Origin: Frankia sp. AgB1.9
GTDB taxonomy: Bacteria; Actinomycetota; Actinomycetes; Frankiales; Frankiaceae
Direction of reading: 5' to 3'
Assembly (NCBI RefSeq): GCF_016786355.1
Contig: NZ_JADWYX010000019.1
Span: forward strand, 463-64,462
DNA length: 64,000 bases
Below the pieces are notes generated by a model. It was not told where the DNA came from. It made no database searches and saw only the letters and a program-made list of their open reading frames with translations. Numbering within the stretch: position 1 is the stretch's first letter; every line of letters begins with the position of its first letter. Below, piece by piece: positions 8,665-18,529 of this stretch. The translations under genes and the position numbers were made by a program.

Positions 8665-9819
8665 TCAGAGCAGTTCGAGGATGGTGGCGTTGGCCTGGCC
8701 GCCGCCCTCGCACATGGTCTGCAGGCCGTAGCGGATGCCGTTGTCACGCATGTGGTTGACGAGCGTCGTCATGATCCGGGCGCCGGAGCCGCCGAGCGGG
8801 TGGCCGAGCGCGATCGCGCCGCCGTTCGGGTTCAGGGCCTTCACGTCCGCGCCGAAGTCGGCGAGCCAGGCCAGCGGCACCGGGGCGAACGCCTCGTTGA
8901 CCTCGAACGCGCCGATGTCGTCGAGCTTGAGCCCCGACCTGGCGAGCACCTTGTGGGTCGCCGGGATCGGCGCGGTCAGCATCATGATCGGGTCGGAGCC
9001 GGCCAGGACGGCGGTGTGAATCCGGACGAGCGGGGTCAGGCCCAGCTCGGCGGCCTTCTCGCTGGTCGTGATCAGCAGGGCGGCCGAGCCGTCGGAGATC
9101 TGCGAGGAGTTGGCTGCCGTGATCAGGCCGCCCTCCTCGACCTTCTTGAACACCGTCTTCAGGTTGGCCAGGCCCTCGACCGTGCCGCCGCGGCGGATGC
9201 CCTCGTCCTTGCTGATGACCGTGCCGTCGGCGAGGGTGACGGGCGCGATCTGGGCGTCGAACCGGCCGTCGTCCTGGGCCGCGGCGGCCTTCTCGTGCGA
9301 GCCGATCGAGAACTCGTCGCACTGCGTGCGGGAGAAGCCCCACTTCGCGGCGATCAGCTCCGCGCCGAGGCCCTGGTCGGGGAAGACGTTGTTGTAGCGG
9401 GCGAGGTAGCGCTCGCCCAGCGGGTTCTGGCCCATCAGCGACGTGCCCATCGGCACCCGGGACATCGACTCGACGCCACCCGCGATGACGACGTCGTACT
9501 GCCCGGCGACCACGCCGGCGGCGGCGAAGTGCACCGCCTGCTGGGAGGACCCGCACTGCCGGTCGACCGTCACGCCCGTGACGGTCTCCGGAAAACCGGC
9601 GCCGAGCGCCGCGTTGCGGGCGATGTCGAAGGTCTGCTCACCGACCTGGCCGACGCAGCCCCAGATGACGTCCTCCACCAGCGACGGGTCGACGCCGGCC
9701 CGGGCCACCAGGGTGGCGAGCACATGCGCCGACAGGTCCGTCGGGTGTACCCCCGACAACCCGCCGTTCCGCTTGCCGACCGGCGTCCGAACCGCCTCGA
9801 CGATCACCGCATCACGCAT
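8665..9819 (-). CDS. Acetyl-CoA C-acyltransferase (3-ketoacyl-CoA thiolase)
   Basis: Complete classical thiolase of 384 aa. The active site is intact: Cys89 in DRQCGSSQQA, His340 in GHPLGGSGAR and Cys370 in MCEGGGQANA, plus NEAFA. It would release acetyl- or propionyl-CoA from a 3-ketoacyl-CoA. The C-terminal CEGGGQANATILE form is common in actinobacterial thiolases of steroid and fatty-acid catabolism, but exact substrate is not predictable. It is transcribed alone; an AGTrnnCGyTCACT-like operator overlaps a possible -10 element about 30 nt upstream of the ATG. Confidence 0.93.
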   Translation of the reverse strand: MRDAVIVEAVRTPVGKRNGGLSGVHPTDLSAHVLATLVARAGVDPSLVEDVIWGCVGQVGEQTFDIARNAALGAGFPETVTGVTVDRQCGSSQQAVHFAAAGVVAGQYDVVIAGGVESMSRVPMGTSLMGQNPLGERYLARYNNVFPDQGLGAELIAAKWGFSRTQCDEFSIGSHEKAAAAQDDGRFDAQIAPVTLADGTVISKDEGIRRGGTVEGLANLKTVFKKVEEGGLITAANSSQISDGSAALLITTSEKAAELGLTPLVRIHTAVLAGSDPIMMLTAPIPATHKVLARSGLKLDDIGAFEVNEAFAPVPLAWLADFGADVKALNPNGGAIALGHPLGGSGARIMTTLVNHMRDNGIRYGLQTMCEGGGQANATILELL

Positions 9820-9849
9820 GTCGACGTCCCCTCAGAGAGCAGCGTTACT

Positions 9850-9865
9850 GAGTATGCATTCACTC
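9850..9865. promoter_or_regulatory. Operator-like site GAGT-N8-ACTC before the thiolase
   Basis: GAGTATGCATTCACTC lies 31-46 nt upstream of the thiolase start. On the minus strand it contains CATACT at -10-like spacing. It matches the window-wide motif AGTrnnCGyTCACT. Confidence 0.55.
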
Positions 9866-9910
9866 GGGCCGCCGGCACCACCGACGACGAATGCCGCCTC
9901 CGGCGCGGTT

Positions 9911-9964
9911 GGCCCGGCCAGGGCAGCTGGCCCGGCCCGTACAGCTGGCCCGGCCAGGGCAGCA
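9911..9964. repeat. 18-bp tandem repeat, three units
   Basis: Three consecutive 18-bp units (9911-9928, 9929-9946, 9947-9964), unit GGCCCGGCCAGGGCAGCT. The first and third differ at one base and the middle diverges in the centre. It sits directly beside the palindromic element at 9963-10047. Confidence 0.8.
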
Positions 9965-10047
9965 CCATGATCGCCGTTTCGGCCCTCGCATGGTCGTAGC
10001 CGGCCCTGCTTCGTAGCCACCAGAGGGTCGAGACAGCGATCATGGTG
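9963..10047. repeat. ~76-bp palindromic intergenic element, copy 2
   Basis: Arms CACCATGATCGCCGTTTCGG and GAGACAGCGATCATGGTG form a long imperfect hairpin in the divergent gap between the thiolase and the dehydrogenase at 10087. Confidence 0.8.
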
Positions 10048-10086
10048 ACGGGCTGACCTTGGCGGTTGTGGTACTAGTGTTGCAAC

Positions 10087-11085
<999 letters not shown>

Positions 11086-11307
11086 CGGCGGTCCCCGGCC
11101 TGGCCGGCGTCCTGGTCTGGCCGGCGTCTCAGGTCCGGCCGCCGCGCTCGGCCTGACCGCTGGCTTCGGTCTGGCCGTCGCGGCCCGGCTGGCCAGGGCG
11201 GTCGTCTCTTGCACCGCGCGGGTCATCGCGGGGACTATGGGTTTGACGTCGATGTTGAAACCCCGGCCCGGCGGGCTCCCCGGGCGAGGTGTGCTGGGAG
11301 GCTCCCG

Positions 11308-12522
11308 ATGACCGCGGTGATGCAAGGCGTACGCGTCCTGGAGGTCGCCGAGCATACGTTCGTACCCGCCGCCTCGGCCCTGTTAGCGGACTGGGGCGCG
11401 GACGTCATCAAGATCGAACACGTCGAGCGCGGCGACGCGATGCGCGGCCTGGCCACCTCCGGCACCGTGGACATCCCGTCGGACGTCCACGTGCTGTTCG
11501 AGCACTCGAACCGCGGCAAGCGCAGCCTCGCCCTCGACCTCACCTCGCCCGAGGGCCTCGACATCGTCTACAAGCTCGCGGCCACCGCCGACGTCTTCCT
11601 GACCAACAAGCTGCCCCGGGTACGCACCAAGCTGAAGGTCACCGTCGACGACATCCGGGCGCAGAACCCGAACATCATCTATGTCCGCGGCACCGGCCAG
11701 GGCGAGCGCGGCCCCGAGGCCGACCGCGGCGCCTACGACTACCTGGCCTTCTGGATGCGCAGCGGCGCGGCCCTCGGAGCCACCGCGTCCGACGCGACCG
11801 TCGTCAACGGGCCGCCCGGGCCGGGCTTCGGCGACTCGATCGGCGCCCTGACGATCGCGGGCGGCATCATGGGCGCCCTGTTCCACCGGGAGCGCACCGG
11901 CGAGGCGACCACAGTCGACGTCTCGCTGCTCAGCGCCGGCCTCTACACGATGGGCCAGGCGGTGGGCCTGTCGATGCTGACGAAGAAGCCCTGGCAGGGG
12001 CCGCCGTCCGGCCACCGCAGCAACCCGCTGGTCGGCAGCTACCAGACGAAGGACGGCCGGTCGCTGGCCTTCTCCTGCCTGCAGGCTGGCCTCTACTGGG
12101 GCCCGGCGTGCGCCGCGATCGGCCGCCCGGAGCTGGCCACCGACCCGCGGTTCGCCGACCACGGCGCATTGATGGCGAACAAGATGGAAGCCTCCGCCAT
12201 CCTGGCGGCCGAGTTCGCTTCCCGCGACCTGGACGAGTGGAAGGAACGGCTCGCCGACTTCCCGGGGCAGTGGACCGTCGTCCAGCACACCCTCGAGGCC
12301 GCCGGCGACGCGCAGAGCATCGCCAACGGCTACGTCCAGGAGCTGGAGAACGCCGCCGGGGTGCCGTTCCACCTCAGTGCCGCGCCGGTGCAGTTCAACG
12401 AGGAGGCGCACAGCCCGCGGCGGGCGCCGGACTTCAACGAGCACGCCGAGGAGATCCTCGGGGAGCTCGGCCTGGACTTCGACGCGGTGCTGGACCTCAA
12501 GGTCCGCGGCATCGTCGCCTGA
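11308..12522 (+). CDS. CaiB/BaiF-type (class III) CoA-transferase
   Basis: Class III CoA-transferase of 404 aa (MTAVMQGVRVLEVAEHTF, then ADWGADVIKIEHVERGDAMRG), moving CoA between carboxylic acids. The conserved Asp is likely the one in GPGFGDSIGALTIAGGIMGAL, followed by GEATTVDVSLL. The ATG at 11308 has GGGAGG six nt upstream; an in-frame ATG 99 nt earlier lacks this and adds an Arg/Pro-rich stretch. The gene lies 51 nt before an acyl-CoA ligase, so this pair probably activates an incoming acid. Confidence 0.9.
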   Translation: MTAVMQGVRVLEVAEHTFVPAASALLADWGADVIKIEHVERGDAMRGLATSGTVDIPSDVHVLFEHSNRGKRSLALDLTSPEGLDIVYKLAATADVFLTNKLPRVRTKLKVTVDDIRAQNPNIIYVRGTGQGERGPEADRGAYDYLAFWMRSGAALGATASDATVVNGPPGPGFGDSIGALTIAGGIMGALFHRERTGEATTVDVSLLSAGLYTMGQAVGLSMLTKKPWQGPPSGHRSNPLVGSYQTKDGRSLAFSCLQAGLYWGPACAAIGRPELATDPRFADHGALMANKMEASAILAAEFASRDLDEWKERLADFPGQWTVVQHTLEAAGDAQSIANGYVQELENAAGVPFHLSAAPVQFNEEAHSPRRAPDFNEHAEEILGELGLDFDAVLDLKVRGIVA

Positions 12523-12573
12523 GCAGGGGTTTCCGAAACGGTTCACCCTTCGAGACGCCGGAGGCAGTGCGTC

Positions 12574-14040
12574 ATGGATGCCGAGGTCACGCCGGTCAGC
12601 ATCGGCGCCCGGGTTCGTCAGCTCGGTACCGACCAGCCGGAGGCCACCGCGTTCTGGTCCGTCGCGCTCGACGGCACCGAGTCGTCGTTCACCTGGGGCT
12701 GGCTGGACGGGCGGTCCAGCCAGCTCGCCGGGGCGCTGGCCGCCCGCGGGGTGCGGTTCGGGGATCGCGTCGGGCTCGGGCTGCGGAACTCGCCGCAGTT
12801 CGTGCTCGCCGCCTTCGCCGCGTGGAAGCTCGGCGCGATCCCGGTGCCGGTGCGCTGGGACGTGCCGGACTGGGAGCTCGCCCGCGTCCTGGAGGTGATC
12901 GCTCCCCGGGTGCACCTGGGCGCCGACGACCTGGGCTGGATCGACGCCACCGACACGGGCGAGGCCCCGGACCTGCCGGACGTGACAGCGCCCCACCTGC
13001 AGGGCATCTGCTCGTCGGGCTCGACCGGCCTGCCGAAGGTGATCGTCGCCGAGCGGCCGGCCCTGTACGACTACCGGATGGCCACCCCGATGGTCGCCGC
13101 CTGGCGCGAGGTGGCCCGGCCCCAGAAAATCCTCGTGCTGGCCCCGATGTACCACGCCAACGGGTTCACCACCCTGTACAACCTGCTCGCCGGCGAGACC
13201 CTCGTCGTCCTGACCAAGTTCAACGCCGCCCAGGCCGTCGACGCGATCGAACGCCACCGCGTCACCCACTTCACCGGCGCCCCGACGATGCTGCAACGGA
13301 TCGCCGACCTTCCGGGCGTCGACGACCGCGACCTGAGCTCCGTCGAATGGATCATGCAGGGCGCCGCGCCGATGCCACCGTCGCTGGTCCACCGCTGGGC
13401 GAAGCTCATCGGCCCCGAGAAGATCTTCATGATCTACGGGATGACCGAGGGGCTCGGCTGGACCGCCCTGTTCGGGGACGAGTGGATGAGCCACGAGGGC
13501 AGCGTCGGACGCGGCATCCGCGGCACCGAGATCCGCGTCCTCGACCCGGCCGGCGCAGCGCTTCCCGTCGGGCAGATCGGCGACGTGTACCTGCGCAGCG
13601 CTCACATGGGCGGCTACCAGTACCTCGGCGACGCACCCCGGCTACGCGCGACCGACGACGGCTTCATCACCGCGGGCGACATGGGCCACCTCGACGAGGA
13701 CGGCTACCTCTACCTCGCCGACCGCCGGGTCGATCTGATCATCACCGGCGGGGCGAACGTGTTCCCGGCCGAGGTCGAGGCCGCGCTCATCGACCACCCC
13801 GCGATCGCCGACGTCGTCGTCATCGGCCTGCGCGACGAGGAGTGGGGCCGGCGGGTGCACGCGCTGGTCGAGCCGGCCGATCCGGCCAACCCGCCGACCA
13901 CCGCCGAGATCGTCGCCTACGCCAAGACCAAGCTCGCTGCCTACAAGGTCCCCAAGACCGTCGAGCTCCTCGACCACATCCCCCGCAGCGAGGCCACCAA
14001 AATCAACCGAGGCGCCCTCATCGCCGCCCGCGAAAGCTGA
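12574..14040 (+). CDS. Acyl-CoA synthetase (AMP-forming, ANL superfamily)
   Basis: A 488-aa adenylate-forming ligase that activates a carboxylic acid to its CoA thioester via acyl-AMP. The phosphate loop CSSGSTGLPK is at 146-155, followed by YGMTEGLGW, the hinge region (LADRRVDLIITGGANVFPAEVEAAL) and the catalytic Lys476 in SEATKINRGAL. It is shorter than typical long-chain FadD proteins and resembles bile-acid- or steroid-CoA ligase-like members. GGAGG lies 9 nt before the ATG. Together with 11308-12522 it supplies the CoA ester for the thiolases and dehydrogenases around it. Confidence 0.92.
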   Translation: MDAEVTPVSIGARVRQLGTDQPEATAFWSVALDGTESSFTWGWLDGRSSQLAGALAARGVRFGDRVGLGLRNSPQFVLAAFAAWKLGAIPVPVRWDVPDWELARVLEVIAPRVHLGADDLGWIDATDTGEAPDLPDVTAPHLQGICSSGSTGLPKVIVAERPALYDYRMATPMVAAWREVARPQKILVLAPMYHANGFTTLYNLLAGETLVVLTKFNAAQAVDAIERHRVTHFTGAPTMLQRIADLPGVDDRDLSSVEWIMQGAAPMPPSLVHRWAKLIGPEKIFMIYGMTEGLGWTALFGDEWMSHEGSVGRGIRGTEIRVLDPAGAALPVGQIGDVYLRSAHMGGYQYLGDAPRLRATDDGFITAGDMGHLDEDGYLYLADRRVDLIITGGANVFPAEVEAALIDHPAIADVVVIGLRDEEWGRRVHALVEPADPANPPTTAEIVAYAKTKLAAYKVPKTVELLDHIPRSEATKINRGALIAARES

Positions 14041-14327
14041 CCCGGTCGGCCCGCGACGGTCGTCCGCCCGGCTGGTGCGAGGTCCACGCAGCCTCAATCC
14101 CTGGAACTCGAACTCACCGCCACGAATCAAGTCCACGGGAAACCTGACGAACGCGCTCAAACCGGCAGATTAGCGGCTAGTCTCTTATGTCGTTCTATCA
14201 CAGGATAAACCAGCCGGGTCTTTTCCCCGGGCCGCCGCGTCCGCACGTCAGGTAGTCCTGGCCGGATACAGTGCAACGCGACGGACCGGCGCAAGGCGGG
14301 TACGGGGCGTGTTTCCGCGGGGGAATC

Positions 14328-15554
14328 ATGGATGGCCTGTCAGATCAGGAGATCGAAGAGCTGGCGGCGGTATTCTGGAGGCCGTTGGCGGCGCTACAGC
14401 TGCTAAAGGAGGCGGGCTGGCCGCGCGGCCGAACGACATGGTCCGTGGAGGATGCCGAACAGTTCTTCCATCGGGTCTCCACGGAACTGGAGTGCGGGGC
14501 TCTTCCCGGCGGACGAAAGCGGATTCTCACGGTCGCGGCGAAATATTACCCGGGAAACCCGGTATTCGCGCCATGGGTCGATATCACCGATATTCGGCCG
14601 GTGGCCGGGCCGGCGGATACGACGGAAGTCGGTCCGAGCTCCGCCCCGACCAGCGCAGACGCGCTCGAACAAACAGGCTTCGGGGAGGAGGCCGCGCCGC
14701 GCGAGGTGACGGCTGGCCGATCCCTCGTGACCGCGACGTCGGCCCCCGGCGAGTTCGCGGCGCCTTCCGACAAGGTCGCCGACCAGCCGGTCGCCCATCA
14801 GCCAGTGGCCAGCCAGCCAGCAGCCGACGCCGAATCACCGCCTACCGCGGCTTCCGCACCGTTGACGATTCCCGCTCCACGCCGGGCCCCCGCGCCAGAT
14901 CCGGGGCAGCCGCCACCCACCCTGAGGCGCCCACTCCGGTCCCGGACCTGGTATCTCGCGGCGATCGGCGCCGTCCTGGCTGCCGGCCTGCTGGTGGCCG
15001 TGACGATGTACCTCTCATCGCATCGGCCCGGCACCGTCCCGCCAGCGTCGAACTCCACCACACCGACCTCTGCCCCCGGCGCCGCGCCGAGCCTGGTAGC
15101 GATAAACGCTCCTGGCTCGCCGTCCACAGCGGAGAACTCCGTGCTGAGGAGAACCTCGAGCACGTTCCCCTCAACTCCTCCCCCGACGACTTCTGTACCG
15201 CCGACCAGCGTTCCGCCGAGCAGCACGCCACCGCCCTCCGGGGCGGGACCGACCCCGAGCCTCAACATTGGCCCGCTGGGTGGCCCCGCGCCGTTGACCG
15301 TGACCGCGAACGTCTCGGCGGTTAAGGCGGGAGCGGCCCCGATCAGGGACGTCACCATTGACTGGGGTGACGGGACGCCGTCTGATGTGGTGACCGACCC
15401 GGCCCAGCTCGTGAGACATACGTACACGGCGCCGAGCGTCTATCTCGTCAAGGCGACCGTCACCGATCAGGCCGGCCGGACGGCGGTCAGCAAGAGGAAC
15501 ATCACCGTGGACTCACCCGCTACGGAAACAGCGCAGACCGGCGCGCCAGGCTGA
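14328..15554 (+). CDS. EAD1-like domain / transmembrane / PKD-domain protein
   Basis: A 408-aa three-part protein. Residues 3-81 (LSDQEIEELAAVF...LLKEAGWP...FFHRVSTELECGALPGGRKRILTVAAKYYPGNPVF) match my recollection of the effector-associated domain EAD1, a small helical adaptor domain of bacterial conflict systems. A Pro/Ala-rich linker precedes one membrane helix (about 208-231, YLAAIGAVLAAGLLVAVTMY). Outside lie a Thr/Ser/Pro-rich stalk and a PKD domain (about 311-395) with DWGDGTP at 345-351 and VRHTYTAPSVYLVKATVTD. No effector domain is present. The ATG at 14328 follows GGGGG. Flanking genes are metabolic, so partners may lie elsewhere. The EAD1 call rests on pattern recognition only. 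Confidence 0.72.
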   Translation: MDGLSDQEIEELAAVFWRPLAALQLLKEAGWPRGRTTWSVEDAEQFFHRVSTELECGALPGGRKRILTVAAKYYPGNPVFAPWVDITDIRPVAGPADTTEVGPSSAPTSADALEQTGFGEEAAPREVTAGRSLVTATSAPGEFAAPSDKVADQPVAHQPVASQPAADAESPPTAASAPLTIPAPRRAPAPDPGQPPPTLRRPLRSRTWYLAAIGAVLAAGLLVAVTMYLSSHRPGTVPPASNSTTPTSAPGAAPSLVAINAPGSPSTAENSVLRRTSSTFPSTPPPTTSVPPTSVPPSSTPPPSGAGPTPSLNIGPLGGPAPLTVTANVSAVKAGAAPIRDVTIDWGDGTPSDVVTDPAQLVRHTYTAPSVYLVKATVTDQAGRTAVSKRNITVDSPATETAQTGAPG

Positions 15555-15654
15555 CCGAAAACGACTCGGCGGCGAATACCCGGCGCGAGGCGCAACCTGC
15601 CCTGACACCGGCCAGCATGCCGCCACCGTCGGCGCGGCAACGTCGACCGGTCGC

Positions 15655-15730
15655 ATGATCGCCGTTTCGGCCCCCAGGTGGTCGTAATCCACGACAAAAC
15701 GCGACCATTTCAGGGCCAAAACGGCGATCT
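15655..15730. repeat. ~76-bp palindromic intergenic element, copy 3
   Basis: Outer arms ATGATCGCCGTTTCGGCCC and GGGCCAAAACGGCGATC, inner arms GGTGGTCG/CGACCA. It fills the 184-nt gap between two convergent genes, where a bidirectional terminator would be expected. Confidence 0.82.
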
Positions 15731-15738
15731 TTCCGCAG

Positions 15739-16575
15739 CTAGTCGGGTATCGCGCGGAGGTACTTCGCCATGGCCAGCGGGGTGACCGTCAGGACGCCCG
15801 AGTCGACCGGGAGGGTGACGCCGGTGACCCAGCGGGCCGCGTCGCTGGCCAGGAAGGCGACCGACTCGGCGACGTCCCAGCCGTCGCCGGGCGTGCCGAG
15901 CAGGCCGGCCTCGTTGCGCAGCGTCGTGACGTACTGGCTGTCCTGCCCGGGGATCGACCGGACCATCGGGGTGACGATGTGCCCCGGGGCGATGGCGTTG
16001 ACCCGGATGCCCTGGCGTCCGTGCGTGTAGGCCATCTCGACGGTCATGGCGAGCATCGCGCCCTTGGCGGCCGAGTAGGCGATCGTGCCGTCGCCGCGCA
16101 GCGCCGAGATCGACGAGATGTTGACGATCGAGCCCGAGCCCTGCGCGGCCATCACCGGCACCGTGTACTTGCAGGCCAGGAACATCGTCCGCAGGTTGAT
16201 GTCGAGGGCGCGGTCCCACTCCTGCTCGGTGATGTCGACGACGTTGCCGACCGAGGCCATGCCGATGTTGTTCACCAGGATGTCGACGGTCCCGAACGCC
16301 TCGACGGCGGCGGCGACCATCGCCTCGCAGGCCGCGGCCTTGGTGCAGTCGCCGGCGAACACCTCGGCCCGGCCGCCGTCCGCCTCGATGAGCTTGCGGG
16401 TCTCCTCGGCCCGCTCGGCGTGCAGGTCGACGAGCAGGACGCTCGCGCCCTCCCGCGCCAGCACGGCCGCGCTGGCCTTCCCGGTCCCGACGCCCTCCCC
16501 CGGCGTCGAACCAGCCCCCGTCACGATCGCGACCTTGCTAGCCAGTCGCCCGTCGGTCCGTCCGCCCATGGTCAC
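15739..16575 (-). CDS. SDR family oxidoreductase with enlarged glycine loop
   Basis: Short-chain dehydrogenase of 278 aa. The cofactor loop is TGAGSTPGEGVGTGKA (from residue 19), longer than the usual TGxxxGxG. Catalytic residues are in NISSIS and YSAAK, with NNIGMA in the middle. The same enlarged loop occurs in the SDR at 51733-52599, so both belong to a distinct subgroup. The gene ends the operon with the thiolase-like/DUF35 pair upstream (40-nt gap). It probably oxidises a secondary alcohol on the CoA ester handled by those proteins. Confidence 0.88.
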   Translation of the reverse strand: MTMGGRTDGRLASKVAIVTGAGSTPGEGVGTGKASAAVLAREGASVLLVDLHAERAEETRKLIEADGGRAEVFAGDCTKAAACEAMVAAAVEAFGTVDILVNNIGMASVGNVVDITEQEWDRALDINLRTMFLACKYTVPVMAAQGSGSIVNISSISALRGDGTIAYSAAKGAMLAMTVEMAYTHGRQGIRVNAIAPGHIVTPMVRSIPGQDSQYVTTLRNEAGLLGTPGDGWDVAESVAFLASDAARWVTGVTLPVDSGVLTVTPLAMAKYLRAIPD

Positions 16576-16615
16576 CGCTTCCCTGTCGTCGTCGTTTCCG
16601 CGTCGTTCCGTCCGG

Positions 16616-17812
16616 TCAGCGCGGCCAGCTCGTCAGCAGCGCCGCCCCCGCCTCGTAGCCGCCGACACTCGTGACGGCCGCGACCCGCGCGCCCGCAACC
16701 TGTCGCTCGCCGGCCTCACCGCGCACCTGGCGGACCGCCTCGGCCGTGTGGCCGAACGCGGCGTGCAGCCGCCCGCCGGACAGCTGCCCGCCCCACGTGT
16801 TCATCGGCAGCTCGCCGCCGAGGCTGATCCGCTTGCCGCCCTCGACGAACGCCCCCGCCTCGCCCGGCCCGCAGAAGCCCATCGCCTCCAGCCACCAGAC
16901 CGCCTCGATCGTGAAGCCGTCGTAGAGCTCGGCGACGTCGACGTCACCGGGCCGCAGGTCGGTGCGGGCCCACATCGCGGCGGCGGTGGCGTAGCCGACC
17001 CGGCCGAAGTCCTCCCACTGCTCCCAGCTCGGCCGGCCGTCTACCACGCCGGCCATCGTCTCGATGCCGACCGGGGCCCGCAGGTCGGCGGCGGCCTCGG
17101 CCGCGGAGACGACGATCGCGGTGGCTCCGTCGAGTGGGACGTCGCAGTCGTACAGGCAGATCGGCGACGAGATCATCCGGGAGGCGAGGTAGTCGTCGAG
17201 GGTGAGCGGCGAGCGGTAGACGGCGTCCGGGTTCAGCGCGGCGTGCGCCCGCTGCGTCACCGGGATCCAGCCGAGCTGCTCGCGGGTCACGCCGTACTCG
17301 TGCATGTACCGGGCCGCGTATGGGGCGAGCTGGCAGACCGGGGACAGCGCGCCGACCGGCAGCAGCCAGGCGAGCGGCCCCTCCGCGGTCGGGTTCGTCG
17401 AGCCGTACGCTGGCCGGCCGCCGGCGTTGCGCGCGGCGCTGCCCTCCTTGACGGTCCGCCAGATGACGACGTGCCGGGCCTGGCCGGTGGCGACCGCCAT
17501 CGCCGGCCCGTAGAACGGCAGGCACATCCCTTCGATGATCCCCTGCCGCCAGCTGGTCGTGATCCGCAGCGCGTCCTGGATCTCGTAGAGGTTGCCGTTC
17601 GCGTAGCCGGGCACGTTGGCCTTGCCACCGCCAGGGAACATCGCCAGCCCGTCGATGTCGTCGACCGTCAGGCCCGCGTCCGCGACGGCGGCCAGGATCG
17701 CGTCGATCGTCAGCTGGAACCCGGAGCGGTCCAGCTGGCGCCCGATGGCCGACTGACCGACTCCCGAGATCACCGCGCGCCGCTCGAACAGCTCGCTGCC
17801 CACCGCGCTCAC
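16616..17812 (-). CDS. Thiolase-fold protein of Ltp aldolase type, nucleophilic Cys absent
   Basis: A 398-aa thiolase-fold protein that starts at GTG 17812 inside the DUF35 stop (GTGA overlap). The segment corresponding to the thiolase nucleophile reads ITTSWRQGIIEG and has no Cys. The C-terminal part keeps SLGGELPMNTWGGQLSGGRLHAAFGH. Loss of the nucleophile together with a fused-in-operon DUF35 partner is the pattern of Ltp2-type retro-aldolases that cut beta-hydroxyacyl-CoA esters, for example in steroid side-chain removal. The activity is inferred from this architecture. A longer upstream frame exists but would run through the DUF35 gene. Confidence 0.85.
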   Translation of the reverse strand: MSAVGSELFERRAVISGVGQSAIGRQLDRSGFQLTIDAILAAVADAGLTVDDIDGLAMFPGGGKANVPGYANGNLYEIQDALRITTSWRQGIIEGMCLPFYGPAMAVATGQARHVVIWRTVKEGSAARNAGGRPAYGSTNPTAEGPLAWLLPVGALSPVCQLAPYAARYMHEYGVTREQLGWIPVTQRAHAALNPDAVYRSPLTLDDYLASRMISSPICLYDCDVPLDGATAIVVSAAEAAADLRAPVGIETMAGVVDGRPSWEQWEDFGRVGYATAAAMWARTDLRPGDVDVAELYDGFTIEAVWWLEAMGFCGPGEAGAFVEGGKRISLGGELPMNTWGGQLSGGRLHAAFGHTAEAVRQVRGEAGERQVAGARVAAVTSVGGYEAGAALLTSWPR

Positions 17813-18285
17813 GCCCCGGCCACGGCGACGAAGCTGGGGACCGCGTAGGCCCGCTCCTGGCCGTCGAGGAAGCAGGTGCCCGGGCCGGGCTCGAAGCCCA
17901 CGTCGACGCTCATCCCGATCGTCGCCTCCTGCGGCGGGCAGCCGCGCAGCCGCCCGAGCACCCGGACGCCCGGGTGGCCGTCGAACTCGACCAGGACCAG
18001 CGCGTAGGGCACCTCGAGCCCCGGCAGCCAGCGCTGGTAGTTCACCGTCAGGCTGTAGACCTGGCCGCGCCCGGTGATCTCGACCGGTTCGGTCGACCGG
18101 CTCCGGCAGGTCCTGCACACTCCATACGGCGGGAACGACTCGGCGCCGCAGTCCTGGCAGCGCTCGACGAGCAGCCGCCCCTCGGCCGCCCCCGCCCAGA
18201 ACACCGCGGTCTCCTCGGTGACGGACGGTGGGATGCCGGGAACCACCGCGGCCGAGTCCGGGCTGGTAGGGCCGTTGGCGGTCAT
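17809..18285 (-). CDS. DUF35 OB-fold zinc-ribbon protein
   Basis: DUF35 protein of 158 aa with zinc-ribbon cysteines 43, 46, 57 and 60 (RCQDCG...VCRTCRS) and a C-terminal OB fold (ITGRGQVYSLTVNYQRW). It overlaps the thiolase-like gene by 4 nt, so the two products are almost certainly made together and likely form one enzyme. ATG 18285 has GAAGGG a few nt upstream. The promoter lies in the divergent gap with the LLM gene and contains the GAGTGTACGCTCACTTA site. Confidence 0.88.
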   Translation of the reverse strand: MTANGPTSPDSAAVVPGIPPSVTEETAVFWAGAAEGRLLVERCQDCGAESFPPYGVCRTCRSRSTEPVEITGRGQVYSLTVNYQRWLPGLEVPYALVLVEFDGHPGVRVLGRLRGCPPQEATIGMSVDVGFEPGPGTCFLDGQERAYAVPSFVAVAGA

Positions 18286-18321
18286 GGGCACCCTTCGAGC
18301 CGGTGACAGCGAAGACTTACG

Positions 18322-18338
18322 GAGTGTACGCTCACTTA
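18322..18338. promoter_or_regulatory. Operator-like site between divergent DUF35 and LLM genes
   Basis: GAGTGTACGCTCACTTA, containing AGTG-N6-CACT. It differs at one base from the site at 44613-44630 read on the minus strand. Read on the minus strand it includes TACACT, a plausible -10 element for the DUF35 gene. Confidence 0.65.
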
Positions 18339-18380
18339 GCAATCTAGCGCCTCGACGCCCCGGGTACATCGTTCGTCGTG

Positions 18381-18488
18381 CACTGCCCGTTCGAGGTGCA
18401 CAGCCTGTTCGAGGTGCACAGCCTGTTCGAGATTCGCAGCCTGTTCGGGATTCGCAGCCCGGCCGTCGTACGCAGTCTGTCCGTCCTG
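18381..18488. repeat. 18-bp tandem repeat, six units
   Basis: Six contiguous 18-bp units from 18381 to 18488. The core is CACAGCCTGTTCGAGGTG, well conserved in the first four and decaying in the last two. It fills most of the space between the operator and the LLM start. Confidence 0.8.
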
Positions 18489-18529
18489 AGTGCGGCGTCC
18501 GTGCCGCGCTCGACGTGAAGGAGCTCCGG

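Noticed and set aside
11209..11307. Upstream in-frame ATG for the CoA-transferase
   Set aside because: No ribosome site and an atypical extension; GGGAGG before 11308 decides the start.
11289..14147. A 952-codon open frame on the plus strand
   Set aside because: It is Arg/Pro/Gly-rich, without family signatures, and overlaps the clear CoA-transferase and acyl-CoA ligase in another frame; a GC-rich shadow.
18381..18488. Tandem 18-bp units considered as a CRISPR or iteron array
   Set aside because: No unique spacers, no cas or replication gene nearby; direct tandem slippage explains it.
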